In this document: piece by piece, positions 50,567 to 58,897 of the stretch | How positions within the stretch are numbered: the stretch's first letter is position 1 | How the letters are laid out: each line of letters opens with the position of its first letter | Assembly: GCA_044237775.1 (NCBI GenBank) | Contig: JBIIEO010000001.1 | Coordinates: forward strand, 1-64,000 | Direction of reading: 5' to 3' | Source of the DNA: UBA3006 sp044237775 | GTDB lineage: Bacteria > Actinomycetota > Acidimicrobiia > Acidimicrobiales > Ilumatobacteraceae | Length of the DNA: 64,000 nucleotides | Made by a program: the position numbers and the translations under genes | Notes under the pieces: generated by a model | Told to the model about the DNA's origin: nothing | Database searches by the model: none | The model's input: the letters and a program-made list of their open reading frames with translations, nothing else

Positions 50567-51460
50567 CTAGCGGCGTGGTTCGGGAGCTGGTTCGAGACGC
50601 TCGAATTCGTCCGCAACCTGCTCGTACGTCAGCGTGTCAGACGAGCGATACGTCTGCTCAGCCGACCATCGCGCCATGAATCGCCTAAAAAAGAGGAACG
50701 TCACGATCGTCCACAGGAAGATACTGCCGCCTGTTTTCATGACTGCACCAGCCAACTGTTGATCGGTCGTAACTGACAATCCCCATACACGCACAGGAAT
50801 GTCATAGTGCTTGTACACCGCGCCATCGGCAAACGTGAGCCACGCCGCAGGAACCGTCGGCACTACCGACATCAAAAAGAGATAGATCATCTTGCCGCCA
50901 TAACTGATTTGCCACGACGGGTCGGGGCAGAGCACCGGCACCCACATCAACAGCGATGCGGTGACCACAAGAATGTGCAGTGAATAGTGCAACGGGCCAT
51001 TAGAAACACTCTGATTAACGAGGGCCGGAATATGCGTAATCATCACCATGATGTTGAATACGACTCCGGCAATTACTGCACGAGAAAGAAATCGCACAGC
51101 ACGGCGCCCCGGCCCACGTCCTATCACCGCATCAAAAAGCCACTTCGGCGTTGCAAGCAAAACCAGCGGTGGAACGAAATACGACAGCACCATGTGCTGG
51201 AACATGTGCACCGAGTAGAGGTACTCCTCGGAGATGTCGTGCATCGGCCAATCGGAGGCGAACCACAGCAGGCCGATTGCTGAACCGAAAGCCACAATCT
51301 GCTTACGGGTAATGATTTCGCCCTGTGGGGCCAAACGTGGGCCCAGGGACCGAATGGCATAGACATAACTCGCGACAAGAAAGGCCACCAAGACCCACAC
51401 TTCCGGGTGGAACTGAAAGCGCCACGGATCCAAGTCCAGCTTCGCTGCTTCAGCGATCAC
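50567..51460 (-). CDS. ctaG: Cytochrome c oxidase assembly factor CtaG (caa3 type)
   Basis: This is a 297-residue polytopic protein with seven or so spans of the caa3_CtaG family. HMFQHMVLSYFVPPLVLLATP carries the conserved His/Met ligands, and GPLHYSLHILVVTASLLMWVPVL and FLMSVVPTVPAAWLTFA follow. It probably helps copper insertion into the oxidase encoded upstream, with a 17-base gap to the small subunit IV gene. It is not the mitochondrial Cox11-type CtaG. Confidence 0.88.
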   Translation of the reverse strand: MIAEAAKLDLDPWRFQFHPEVWVLVAFLVASYVYAIRSLGPRLAPQGEIITRKQIVAFGSAIGLLWFASDWPMHDISEEYLYSVHMFQHMVLSYFVPPLVLLATPKWLFDAVIGRGPGRRAVRFLSRAVIAGVVFNIMVMITHIPALVNQSVSNGPLHYSLHILVVTASLLMWVPVLCPDPSWQISYGGKMIYLFLMSVVPTVPAAWLTFADGAVYKHYDIPVRVWGLSVTTDQQLAGAVMKTGGSIFLWTIVTFLFFRRFMARWSAEQTYRSSDTLTYEQVADEFERLEPAPEPRR

Positions 51461-51478
51461 CGGCGGCCCCTTTCGTTG

Positions 51479-51790
51479 TCAGGCGATGAAGAATTTAAAC
51501 GTTGACAAGAACGCAACGTACACGCCAATGGCCAAAAAGAGACCGGCATAAAACAACCAACTGAAGATCTTGTTGTCAAACTTCAGGTGCATGAAGTAAC
51601 TGACCACCATGACGAATTTCACCACCATCATGATCATCAAGGACGGCATGAAGAACGGTCCAAAATCGATGTAGTACGTCGACACCTCAAGCGCGGTAAT
51701 AGCCGCCAAGATCAACGCGATCTTCACATATCCCGCGTTGCTCATCCCGTGTTGGTGGGTGGCTTCCTCGTGGGTCTGTTCAGTCGTCAT
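51479..51790 (-). CDS. Cytochrome c oxidase subunit IV (prokaryotic COX4-type)
   Basis: This is a 103-residue membrane protein with three spans: YVKIALILAAITALEVSTYYI, FMPSLMIMMVVKFVMVVSYFMHLKFD and LFYAGLFLAIGVYVAFL. The VVSYFMHLKFDNK segment is the signature of prokaryotic COX4. ATG 51790 is chosen because it abuts the subunit III stop by two bases. A frame to 51856 would overlap that gene. It likely stabilises subunits I and III. Confidence 0.88.
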   Translation of the reverse strand: MTTEQTHEEATHQHGMSNAGYVKIALILAAITALEVSTYYIDFGPFFMPSLMIMMVVKFVMVVSYFMHLKFDNKIFSWLFYAGLFLAIGVYVAFLSTFKFFIA

Positions 51791-51792
51791 GG

Positions 51793-52386
51793 TCACACCG
51801 GAATGAGGTAAATGAGGGTAAAGATCACGATCCACACCACGTCCACAAAGTGCCAATACAAGCCGATCATTTCGACCGTCTCCGATTTGCTACCCGGTAC
51901 CTTGCTGCGCTTCAAGATACCCACGAGCGACATCAACATGATGATGCCCACTGTTACGTGGACACCGTGGAATCCGGTGAGAACGTAGAAGCTTGAGGCG
52001 AACAGACTGGTTGTGAAACCGAGGCCTTCGTTGTAGAAGGCGGTGAACTCATACACCTGACCGCCGACGAATGTTGCGCCGAGAAGCGCGGTAATGGTGA
52101 GCCAGAGCGTGGTGCCACGGTCATCTTTTTGGTTGGCGGCCGATACCGCAAGCACCATGGTGAGGGAGCTCATGAGCAACACAAAGCTCGATACCGATGT
52201 GAATGGAATGTCGAACACCTGCGAAGGCGTCGGACCCTCACCCACGCGCCCGCGATAGAGCATGTAGGTCGAGATCAGACCACCGAACAGGAGACATTCA
52301 GAGCCCAGGAACAACCACATGCCCAACTTGACGTTGGACAGACCCGTAGAGGTGTGGTGCTCGGTGTGCAGCGCGGTATCAGCCAA
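51793..52386 (-). CDS. ctaE: Cytochrome c oxidase subunit III
   Basis: This is a 197-residue subunit III with about five spans. KLGMWLFLGSECLLFGGL opens the first, and FHGVHVTVGIIML and MIGLYWHFVDVVWIVIFTLIYLIPV close the protein. TTG 52386 is used because no other start lies between it and the first span; it overlaps the ctaD stop by 8 bases. It completes the catalytic oxidase with CtaC and CtaD. Confidence 0.9.
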   Translation of the reverse strand: MADTALHTEHHTSTGLSNVKLGMWLFLGSECLLFGGLISTYMLYRGRVGEGPTPSQVFDIPFTSVSSFVLLMSSLTMVLAVSAANQKDDRGTTLWLTITALLGATFVGGQVYEFTAFYNEGLGFTTSLFASSFYVLTGFHGVHVTVGIIMLMSLVGILKRSKVPGSKSETVEMIGLYWHFVDVVWIVIFTLIYLIPV

Positions 52387-54367
52387 CTTTGACCACTTCC
52401 TGTGATTGGCCGCCAGACGGCGGATCGATCTCATCTTCAGTGGCGGTCGATGGCTCAAGCGCCCAGCCGTAGCAGCCGAACAACACGATTGCGCCACCAA
52501 GCAGAGCCAACGGAATGCTGTAAATGATGCCAAAGCCGATTACCGGCAAGCCGAGGGCAAGCACGATCGGCCAGTACGACGGCGATGGCATGTGGATATG
52601 CGCATCTGCGTTGTCCTCAAGCTCCTTGAGCACCTCTTCGGCGCTCTTCACCCGCTGCATCTGGCCATTTTCGTCTTCCTGATATTTGCGGTGGAAGAAC
52701 TCATCGAGGTGACCAACGGTGGGCAGGCTGTCGAAGTTGTGTTCCTTCGGCGGATTGGAAGTCATCCACTCCAAGCTGCGGGCATCCCACGGATCCAGTG
52801 GCGCCTGCTTCTTGCTTCGCGCCGTCACGAAGATGTTGATCAGGAAAAAGAGCACACCGATCGTCAGAATGATCGATCCAATCGACGCGATTAGGTTCCA
52901 GAACCCGAGGTTGAAGAATCCTTCACCGGCGCGCGCCTCGGTCCAGACGTACATACGGCGCGGCTGGCCCTGCAAACCAAGGATGTGCATTGGGCCAAAC
53001 GTCATGTTCATGCCCACCACCATCCACCAGAAGTTCCAGTTACCGATGCGTTCGCTGAGCATCTTGCCGAACATCTTCGGCCACCAGTAATAGAAGCCAG
53101 AAAACAGACCCAAGATGGCACCACCGAAGAGCACGTAGTGGAAGTGGGCGACGATGTAGTACGTGTCTGTCTGCTGCGTGTCCGACGGGGCAACCGAGTG
53201 AGTGACACCTGAGAGGCCGCCGATGGTAAACAGCACCACGAGACCGATCGCAAACTTCATCGCCACGGTGAACTGCAACTTGCCGCCCCACATGGTCATC
53301 GTCCAGTTGACGACCTTGACACCGGTTGGCACCGCGATCGCCATTGTGGCAACTGAAAACACCGCCACCGACACTGGCCCAAGTCCTGATGCAAACATGT
53401 GGTGGGCCCACACTCCCCATCCCACAAAGCCGATTGCTGCGCCAGAGAACACCACGAAGGGGTAACCGAAGAGCGGCTTGCGCGAGAAGACCGGCAGCAC
53501 TTCCGAAATAATGCCGAAACTTGGCAGGATCAGGATGTACACCTCAGGGTGACCGAAGATCCAGAACAAGTGCTGCCACAACAAGGGGTCAGCACCTGCA
53601 GCAACATCAAAGAAGGTGGCATCAAAGTTGCGCTGGAACATCAGCAGGAAGAGGGCGACGGTGATGACCGGCATCGCGAACAGCAACAGGAACTGCACAA
53701 CCGTCACCATCCACGTGAAAATGGGCATCCGCATCAGTGACATGCCGGGCGCGCGCATGTTGAGCACCGTCACGATGAGGTTGACGGCGCCGGTCAGCGA
53801 TGCGATACCAGTGATCTGAAGACCAAGCACCCAGAAGTCGATGCCGTTACTCGGCGAGAAAATCGGGCCAGAGTTGGGCGCGTACATGAACCAACCGCCG
53901 TCGGCCGCGCCACCCAAGAACCACGACATGTTGATAAAAATGCCGCCAAAAAGAAACGCCCAGAAACCGAAGGCATTGATGCGCGGGAATGCCACATCGC
54001 GTGCGCCGATCTGCAACGGAAGGAAATAGTTCGCAAACGCACTTGCCATCGGCATCACGAAGAGGAACACCATGGTGGTCGCATGCATCGTGAACATCTG
54101 GTTGTAGAGGTCAGCATTCAAGACCTTGCCATCCGGAGCCGCCAACTGCAGGCGAATAAGTACCGCCTCCAGTCCGCCCACGATGAAGAAAAAGAGCGCA
54201 ACGGCGCCGTACATCAATCCCAGCTTCTTGTGGTCAACGGTGAACAGCCAGGAGCGCCACGTGCTGGTAGTGGACACGGGGCGCTTGAGCGCGCCGTATG
54301 CCGCCGACGGAACGGTTGGCGCAACGACAGCTGGAGTGTCGGTCGCTGGACGTTCGATAATGGCCAT
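52379..54367 (-). CDS. ctaD: Cytochrome c oxidase subunit I with C-terminal subunit IV-like extension
   Basis: This is a 662-residue catalytic subunit of an A-type oxidase. All ligands are present: His95 and His410 (haem a), His408 (haem a3), His273, His322 and His323 (CuB), and Tyr277 cross-linked to His273 in GHPEVY. The K-channel Lys is in PTGVKVVNW. After the twelve core spans, residues ~560-662 form an extension with PSPSYWPIVLALGLPVIG and a second span, matching a separate CtaF subunit in other actinobacteria. ATG 54367 has GGGAGA upstream. Confidence 0.95.
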   Translation of the reverse strand: MAIIERPATDTPAVVAPTVPSAAYGALKRPVSTTSTWRSWLFTVDHKKLGLMYGAVALFFFIVGGLEAVLIRLQLAAPDGKVLNADLYNQMFTMHATTMVFLFVMPMASAFANYFLPLQIGARDVAFPRINAFGFWAFLFGGIFINMSWFLGGAADGGWFMYAPNSGPIFSPSNGIDFWVLGLQITGIASLTGAVNLIVTVLNMRAPGMSLMRMPIFTWMVTVVQFLLLFAMPVITVALFLLMFQRNFDATFFDVAAGADPLLWQHLFWIFGHPEVYILILPSFGIISEVLPVFSRKPLFGYPFVVFSGAAIGFVGWGVWAHHMFASGLGPVSVAVFSVATMAIAVPTGVKVVNWTMTMWGGKLQFTVAMKFAIGLVVLFTIGGLSGVTHSVAPSDTQQTDTYYIVAHFHYVLFGGAILGLFSGFYYWWPKMFGKMLSERIGNWNFWWMVVGMNMTFGPMHILGLQGQPRRMYVWTEARAGEGFFNLGFWNLIASIGSIILTIGVLFFLINIFVTARSKKQAPLDPWDARSLEWMTSNPPKEHNFDSLPTVGHLDEFFHRKYQEDENGQMQRVKSAEEVLKELEDNADAHIHMPSPSYWPIVLALGLPVIGFGIIYSIPLALLGGAIVLFGCYGWALEPSTATEDEIDPPSGGQSQEVVKVG

Positions 54368-54379
54368 GGTGATCTCCCG

Positions 54380-55615
54380 TTACTTCAGCGTGAGCAGGTA
54401 GGCGACGAGCTTTTCGATATCAGACTCCGACAATCCGAGATATGGCATGCCGCGATACTTACCCCCGGTGCTCGTAAGCAGGGCCGGATTGGCATACATC
54501 GGTTTCATCTCGGGAGCATTCCGCAACCAGCCACGCAAGTCGGTCTGATTGAGACACCCCTCGCTTACGCCGGCAAGATACTTCTCACCAACCTCGGCGG
54601 ACGATGCACCCCACACATCTTCGCGACACTCGGGCGTCAACAGATCAAACATCGCACCCGCAAACGTGTTTCGCGTCATCAACTTGGTGAGGTTGGGTGC
54701 AGCACCAGAGACCACGCTCTCATCAGGCGCGGCGATCGCCAGCGAACCGTCTGCACGCTGCAAGCCGTTTACCTGGTGGCATCGCACGCACTGATTGAGG
54801 AATACTGACTCGCCTTCCTTGGCGAGCGATCCCTCTTCTGGCGACTTGTAGGTGGCAAGTTGCCCCTGCGCCCACTTGGCGAAGTCTTCCTTGCTCAGCG
54901 CGACGGCCTCCATGCGCATATTGGCATGTGACAAACCACAGAACTCGGTGCACTGCCCTGCGTATATGCCGGGCTCATCTGCCTCAAGGCGGTTGAGGTG
55001 CACACGTCCCGGCACCGCATCACGCTTACCGTTTAACTTCGGAATCCAGTACGAGTGGATGACGTCACGACTCGTTTGACGCAACATCACCTTCGTACCG
55101 ACAGGGAACACCAACTGGCCAGAAGTAATAATTGGCTTGTCGATGCCGTACTCGGCCTGCACCGGGTAGTCGTATTCCCACCACCACTGCTGACCAGTGA
55201 CGTTGATAATCATCTCGGTGTCATCAGTACGAGAGAGATCAAACACCGTGCGGACCGTTAAGACGCCAATCACCGTCAAAATGAGCGCAGGGATGATCGT
55301 GAGAGTGATTTCGAGAGCCGGCTTACCGTGTGTTTGTTCAGGAATTGGCTGTCCACGATCGCGGAACTTGAAAATCGCGTAGACCACTGCTGCAAACACG
55401 ATGAGCCCGACGATGCCTGCGACAGCAAAAACAGGCCTCTGCAAGTCATCGATGATTTGCGCGTTGGGACCACTTGGTGCCCACGTGTCTTGAGGCGCAT
55501 TCGACGCGCAACCGCCGAGTGCAACGAGGCCAACTACGGGGAGAATCTTGCGACTGCGCAACACCAGGCCAAGCCTATTGAGCGCTCGGGCAAGATGCGA
55601 AGGGGTGCTCGTCAC
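54380..55615 (-). CDS. ctaC: Cytochrome c oxidase subunit II with fused cytochrome c (caa3 type)
   Basis: This is a 411-residue lipoprotein subunit II. The lipobox is LGGC at residue ~36 and two spans follow, the second after LEITLTIIPALILTVIG. The CuA domain has GQQWWWEYDYP, VIHSYWIPKLNGKRD and CTEFCGLSHANM (Cys, Glu, Cys, His, Met). A C-terminal cytochrome c domain has CVRCH at about residue 274 and a Met ligand in RGMPYLGLS, so it is caa3-type. GTG 55615 overlaps the previous stop. It accepts electrons from an external c-type donor. Confidence 0.94.
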   Translation of the reverse strand: MTSTPSHLARALNRLGLVLRSRKILPVVGLVALGGCASNAPQDTWAPSGPNAQIIDDLQRPVFAVAGIVGLIVFAAVVYAIFKFRDRGQPIPEQTHGKPALEITLTIIPALILTVIGVLTVRTVFDLSRTDDTEMIINVTGQQWWWEYDYPVQAEYGIDKPIITSGQLVFPVGTKVMLRQTSRDVIHSYWIPKLNGKRDAVPGRVHLNRLEADEPGIYAGQCTEFCGLSHANMRMEAVALSKEDFAKWAQGQLATYKSPEEGSLAKEGESVFLNQCVRCHQVNGLQRADGSLAIAAPDESVVSGAAPNLTKLMTRNTFAGAMFDLLTPECREDVWGASSAEVGEKYLAGVSEGCLNQTDLRGWLRNAPEMKPMYANPALLTSTGGKYRGMPYLGLSESDIEKLVAYLLTLK

Positions 55616-56730
55616 AGCGGCACCACCAATTCCACCTGCTGGCCATCGAGGCCCGGGACATACAAGTAGAACTCTCCACCCTCAACGGTTGGCTTTGGCA
55701 GCGTGAGCGTGAGGACCTGCTCCATCCCGTTTTCCATCAACTGGGTGCACACCTCATCGACTTTTGTCACACCCTCAGAGACCTCGGACTTGCCAATTAC
55801 TGCGACAAATCGGAACTCGCCTTCGGACTTGTTGCGGAACAGAATCGACGAGGGGTTCGAGCGAGGAATGGTGATGGTGTCCTGGGTGCCAGGAACTCCC
55901 TGCACGCTGGCAACCAACTTGCCGTCTATCAACTCCACCGTGGCAATGACGCCACTACGTGACGAGACCTTCTCCAGCGGCAACTTGTCCGTGTACTTCG
56001 ATTTCTCTGGTCCGCATTCACGATGCGAGTAGTGATCCTCGGCGGCTGCCTCAGCCAATTCGGGTCGTAGTCCGGCACTTGTAGCGAGCACGCCACCGGC
56101 AACGATGCCTACCGAACCGACAACCGCCACCGTGGTGACAATCCCCTTTTTTAGACCGGGGCGCAGCGCAAACAACGTGCCAGCTGCCAAGACCCACGAC
56201 GCAAGCACCATGAAGACGACAGCGCCGGCGCTGCGTTCAATTGCAAGCATGATCTGGGCGAACGACACGATCACAACGGACAAACCGAGTGTCGCAATAA
56301 CGGGAAACTCGATCGGGTTGAGAATCTTCTTGCGCACCGAGGCGTTGTAACCGGGGTCCGCTGACGCACGATCGGCCCATGCCTGAATCATCCATTCAAT
56401 GAATGCTGCAAGGACCACAACCATGCCAAGGATGAACACCGCCTCGGTGGTAATCGTGCCGATAAGCATCATGAGAACACCGACCACCGAGATGAGTGGC
56501 CACATGCTCGGCGATGGAACGGCGGCGTTCGCGCCAGATTCTGCTTCTGACACGTTCTCTGCATCCCGCGTATGCAGAGCCATCCACACCAGGAAGATGC
56601 CGACCGCAACCAGGCCGAACAGTGCAGTCGCACCAATAGAGGATGGATTGATCAAGATCATGTACACCGCAAACGACAACACCGAAAGTGCCGTGAGTGC
56701 TACGTAGAACTTGGATCCCGTGGTGAACAT
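55612..56730 (-). CDS. CtaF-like membrane protein with C-terminal beta-rich (cupredoxin-like) domain
   Basis: This 372-residue protein has an N-terminal part (1-130) with four spans, including SPSMWPLISVVGVLMMLIG. That matches the PSxWPL motif of CtaF-type subunit IV. A middle part has three more spans and a basic loop (SVRKKILNP). A ~130-residue C-terminal domain is rich in beta strands (NPSSILFRNKSEGEFRFVAV ... GGEFYLYVPGLDGQ). It resembles a cupredoxin but lacks clear His ligands; Cys and Met residues are present (EVCTQLMENGMEQ). ATG 56730 has AGGT upstream. It is coupled to ctaC by GTGA. Its role in the oxidase is inferred from position. Confidence 0.75.
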   Translation of the reverse strand: MFTTGSKFYVALTALSVLSFAVYMILINPSSIGATALFGLVAVGIFLVWMALHTRDAENVSEAESGANAAVPSPSMWPLISVVGVLMMLIGTITTEAVFILGMVVVLAAFIEWMIQAWADRASADPGYNASVRKKILNPIEFPVIATLGLSVVIVSFAQIMLAIERSAGAVVFMVLASWVLAAGTLFALRPGLKKGIVTTVAVVGSVGIVAGGVLATSAGLRPELAEAAAEDHYSHRECGPEKSKYTDKLPLEKVSSRSGVIATVELIDGKLVASVQGVPGTQDTITIPRSNPSSILFRNKSEGEFRFVAVIGKSEVSEGVTKVDEVCTQLMENGMEQVLTLTLPKPTVEGGEFYLYVPGLDGQQVELVVPL

Positions 56731-56738
56731 TGAATGAC

Positions 56739-57353
56739 CTACTTCTGCACGTAGACGACGAACCACAGTGCGAGGTACGCCGCAGCGAGGAAATACCAAT
56801 ACAACGCGTGCGCAACAAACACTTCGCGATCGGCCAGTCGACCCGCGAAGGCCCTGAACATCGCAACGACCGAGAACCCAACGCCACCAATCAGGAGCGC
56901 CAACACGGTGCCCGTAACGGTGTAGAACATCGTCTGGTAGGGGCCATCAACAATGCCCATGCCCATCTGGATGTACACGGCAATTTGCGCGTTGATTGCT
57001 GCGATGCCGAGGAACATCGTGATGGCCAACGCAAGACCCGTATGTTGTGCGTCCCGTCGCTTGGCCGCGTAGACCGCCCATTGCGGCATGATGCACACAA
57101 TCACCATCGTGATCATCAAGGTGTTCGTTGCCACCTCAGGAACCGGAATGTCGGCGGGCAACCAGTCACGAATCATTTTGCCCCGTGATGACTCGCGCAA
57201 CGGCGCGGCATCCCTAAAGCGGAACCACATCCCCAACATGCCAAACACCAACATGGTGCCGGCAGCGACCACTGCGGACGTCGCTGCGAGCAGGACATGT
57301 CGAGGCTCGGGCTGCGGACCAGCAGGCAGGTGCCGCTCCAGCGTCGCTTCCAT
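56739..57353 (-). CDS. Haem-copper oxidase subunit III-like paralogue
   Basis: This is a 204-residue membrane protein with five spans of subunit III type. The C-terminal ALYWYFLAAAYLALWFVVYV aligns with LYWHFVDVVWIVIFTLIYL of the true CtaE, with the conserved His changed to Tyr. ATG 57353 shares one base with the stop of the preceding subunit I paralogue (TAATG), so the two are translationally coupled. It is likely a structural partner of the degenerate subunit I rather than a second CtaE. Confidence 0.85.
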   Translation of the reverse strand: MEATLERHLPAGPQPEPRHVLLAATSAVVAAGTMLVFGMLGMWFRFRDAAPLRESSRGKMIRDWLPADIPVPEVATNTLMITMVIVCIMPQWAVYAAKRRDAQHTGLALAITMFLGIAAINAQIAVYIQMGMGIVDGPYQTMFYTVTGTVLALLIGGVGFSVVAMFRAFAGRLADREVFVAHALYWYFLAAAYLALWFVVYVQK

Positions 57354-58849
57354 TAGCGATCCCCTCCCCACTCAGACCCCGTTTGCGGACCACTCGACAA
57401 CGCCTTCAGCGCGCCAAGCACGGCAGCGATTGTCACGACCAGCATCAACACGTGTCCAGCGGCCGACACCGCATTGAGGAGTTCCTTTGGCCCGGAATAC
57501 ACAAAATCGCTCACGGTTGCTGCCGGCTGATCGGCAAAACCCGCCACATACATCGGCAATCCCGCAAGAACCGTTGCCACAACGCCCAGCCCTGACACTC
57601 CAAGGACAACTGGAGAGGGAATCGACCGCGACGTCCAATTCGGTCCATACAGCGCCACGGCTCCCCACGCAGCAAGAACTGCGCCGTACACGACATAGAT
57701 CGTGGCCCCTTCAGCAAACACCGTGCCGTCAACACCTGCCGAATCAATGTGCACAATTGCGTTACCCGCCATGCCCGTAAAGACCATTCCTACGCCAAGG
57801 AAAACAGGGACGAACGGCACAAACAGTCTCCGCTCACCGCCTTTAACAGCAAGCAACGCGAGCAGGATGACGACTGCGGTTCCCAAGACAGGCAGCAGGT
57901 TGTACAGCGCGTACGGCACGAAGCTGTCCAACTTGTCGCCCAACGAACCCTTCCACTCGAAGGTCTGCGAGGTCTGCGTGACGGTCCCGACAACAGTGGC
58001 GGCGACAAGTCCAATTCCCACCAGCATCGCTCCCCGCAGTGGCTGGCTGCGCGCGGCCATTGACGGGGCCATCTGGGCGAGCAAACCAACGGCGATGATC
58101 GCATAAACAAATGTCTGTGGCTGAGTGAAGCCCCAACCGATCCACGACATGACCGACTTCGCGCCACCAAACGCCAGGCTGTCATAGTGCAAGTCAACGG
58201 CCACATACACGACCGTGCCGAGCAACACAGGCAACGACACGAGCACCGCAACCGAGCCGACCAAGCTCGACCACGACAACAATGATGCGTCGACGAGCGA
58301 GAGACCTGAACGCCGCGAGGCGGCAACCGTAGTGAACAACGCAACTGCGATTGCCAACAGACCCACAATCGTGGTGCCAAGTCCAATCATAAAGAGGTCG
58401 ACCATTTGAGCATTGCCCCCGGCGGGCCCACCGTTCGCCAGGATCGCTACCGCCATCACAATCACACCTGACAACCACGCGTAGAAACCAAGTAACGCCA
58501 CACGAGGTACTGCAATCGTGCGCGCACCCACCTGCGTGGGCACCGTCGCAACCGCGACGCCAAACAGAATCGGCAGCAACACCCCAAATGACGCGAGGGT
58601 CTGCATCAACACAAACATCTGGTCAATGGCATCAGCAGGAAGGAACGTGGACGATGATGCCACGCGTTCAATGCCGAGTAGCGCTCCCAATGACGTCACA
58701 ACAATCAGCCACAAAGCCGACGCAACAATGGTCATTCGCCCGATGCGACGGTGATCGGTGGTGGTGATCCAGGCGCCAACTCCGTTCATCCGTTGGGTAT
58801 CGGATGTGGATACGGCTCCCATCACGGGGGGTGCTTCAACCGCGGACAT
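57353..58849 (-). CDS. Degenerate haem-copper oxidase subunit I paralogue (no metal ligands)
   Basis: This is a 498-residue polytopic protein with twelve or so spans. It aligns with CtaD from TTDHRRIG onward and through PTQVGARTIAVPRVALLGF. Every ligand is lost. The haem a His is Met82 (QMFVLM for QMFTMH), and GHPEVY became TQPQTF (Gln243, Phe247). The HH pair is TQTSQTF, and HFH became ATI (382-384). Haem and copper binding is therefore not expected. ATG 58849 is chosen over GTG 58873, which lies in a hairpin. Coupling to a III-like and a CtaF-like gene suggests a structural or regulatory partner of the caa3 oxidase. Confidence 0.8.
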   Translation of the reverse strand: MSAVEAPPVMGAVSTSDTQRMNGVGAWITTTDHRRIGRMTIVASALWLIVVTSLGALLGIERVASSSTFLPADAIDQMFVLMQTLASFGVLLPILFGVAVATVPTQVGARTIAVPRVALLGFYAWLSGVIVMAVAILANGGPAGGNAQMVDLFMIGLGTTIVGLLAIAVALFTTVAASRRSGLSLVDASLLSWSSLVGSVAVLVSLPVLLGTVVYVAVDLHYDSLAFGGAKSVMSWIGWGFTQPQTFVYAIIAVGLLAQMAPSMAARSQPLRGAMLVGIGLVAATVVGTVTQTSQTFEWKGSLGDKLDSFVPYALYNLLPVLGTAVVILLALLAVKGGERRLFVPFVPVFLGVGMVFTGMAGNAIVHIDSAGVDGTVFAEGATIYVVYGAVLAAWGAVALYGPNWTSRSIPSPVVLGVSGLGVVATVLAGLPMYVAGFADQPAATVSDFVYSGPKELLNAVSAAGHVLMLVVTIAAVLGALKALSSGPQTGSEWGGDR

Positions 58850-58872
58850 ATCGCCTAAGACACTAACAATCA

Positions 58873-58888
58873 CGGGGGTCTCGCCCCG
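58873..58888 (-). terminator. GC hairpin between ctaB and the degenerate subunit I gene
   Basis: CGGGG (58873-58877) and CCCCG (58884-58888) pair around a 6-base loop. On the minus strand the stem is followed by TGATTGTTAG, which is only partly T-rich. It could attenuate read-through from ctaB into the accessory set, and it supports ATG 58849 as the start of the downstream gene. Confidence 0.4.
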
Positions 58889-58897
58889 AACTTCGGT

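Noticed and set aside
54083..54808. A 241-codon plus-strand frame over ctaC/ctaD
   Set aside because: It is antisense to invariant CuA and haem-binding residues of the oxidase; the opposite-strand reading is unsupported.
57353..58849. Subunit I paralogue as a pseudogene
   Set aside because: The frame is intact over 498 codons, hydrophobic spans are kept, and it is translationally coupled to the next gene.
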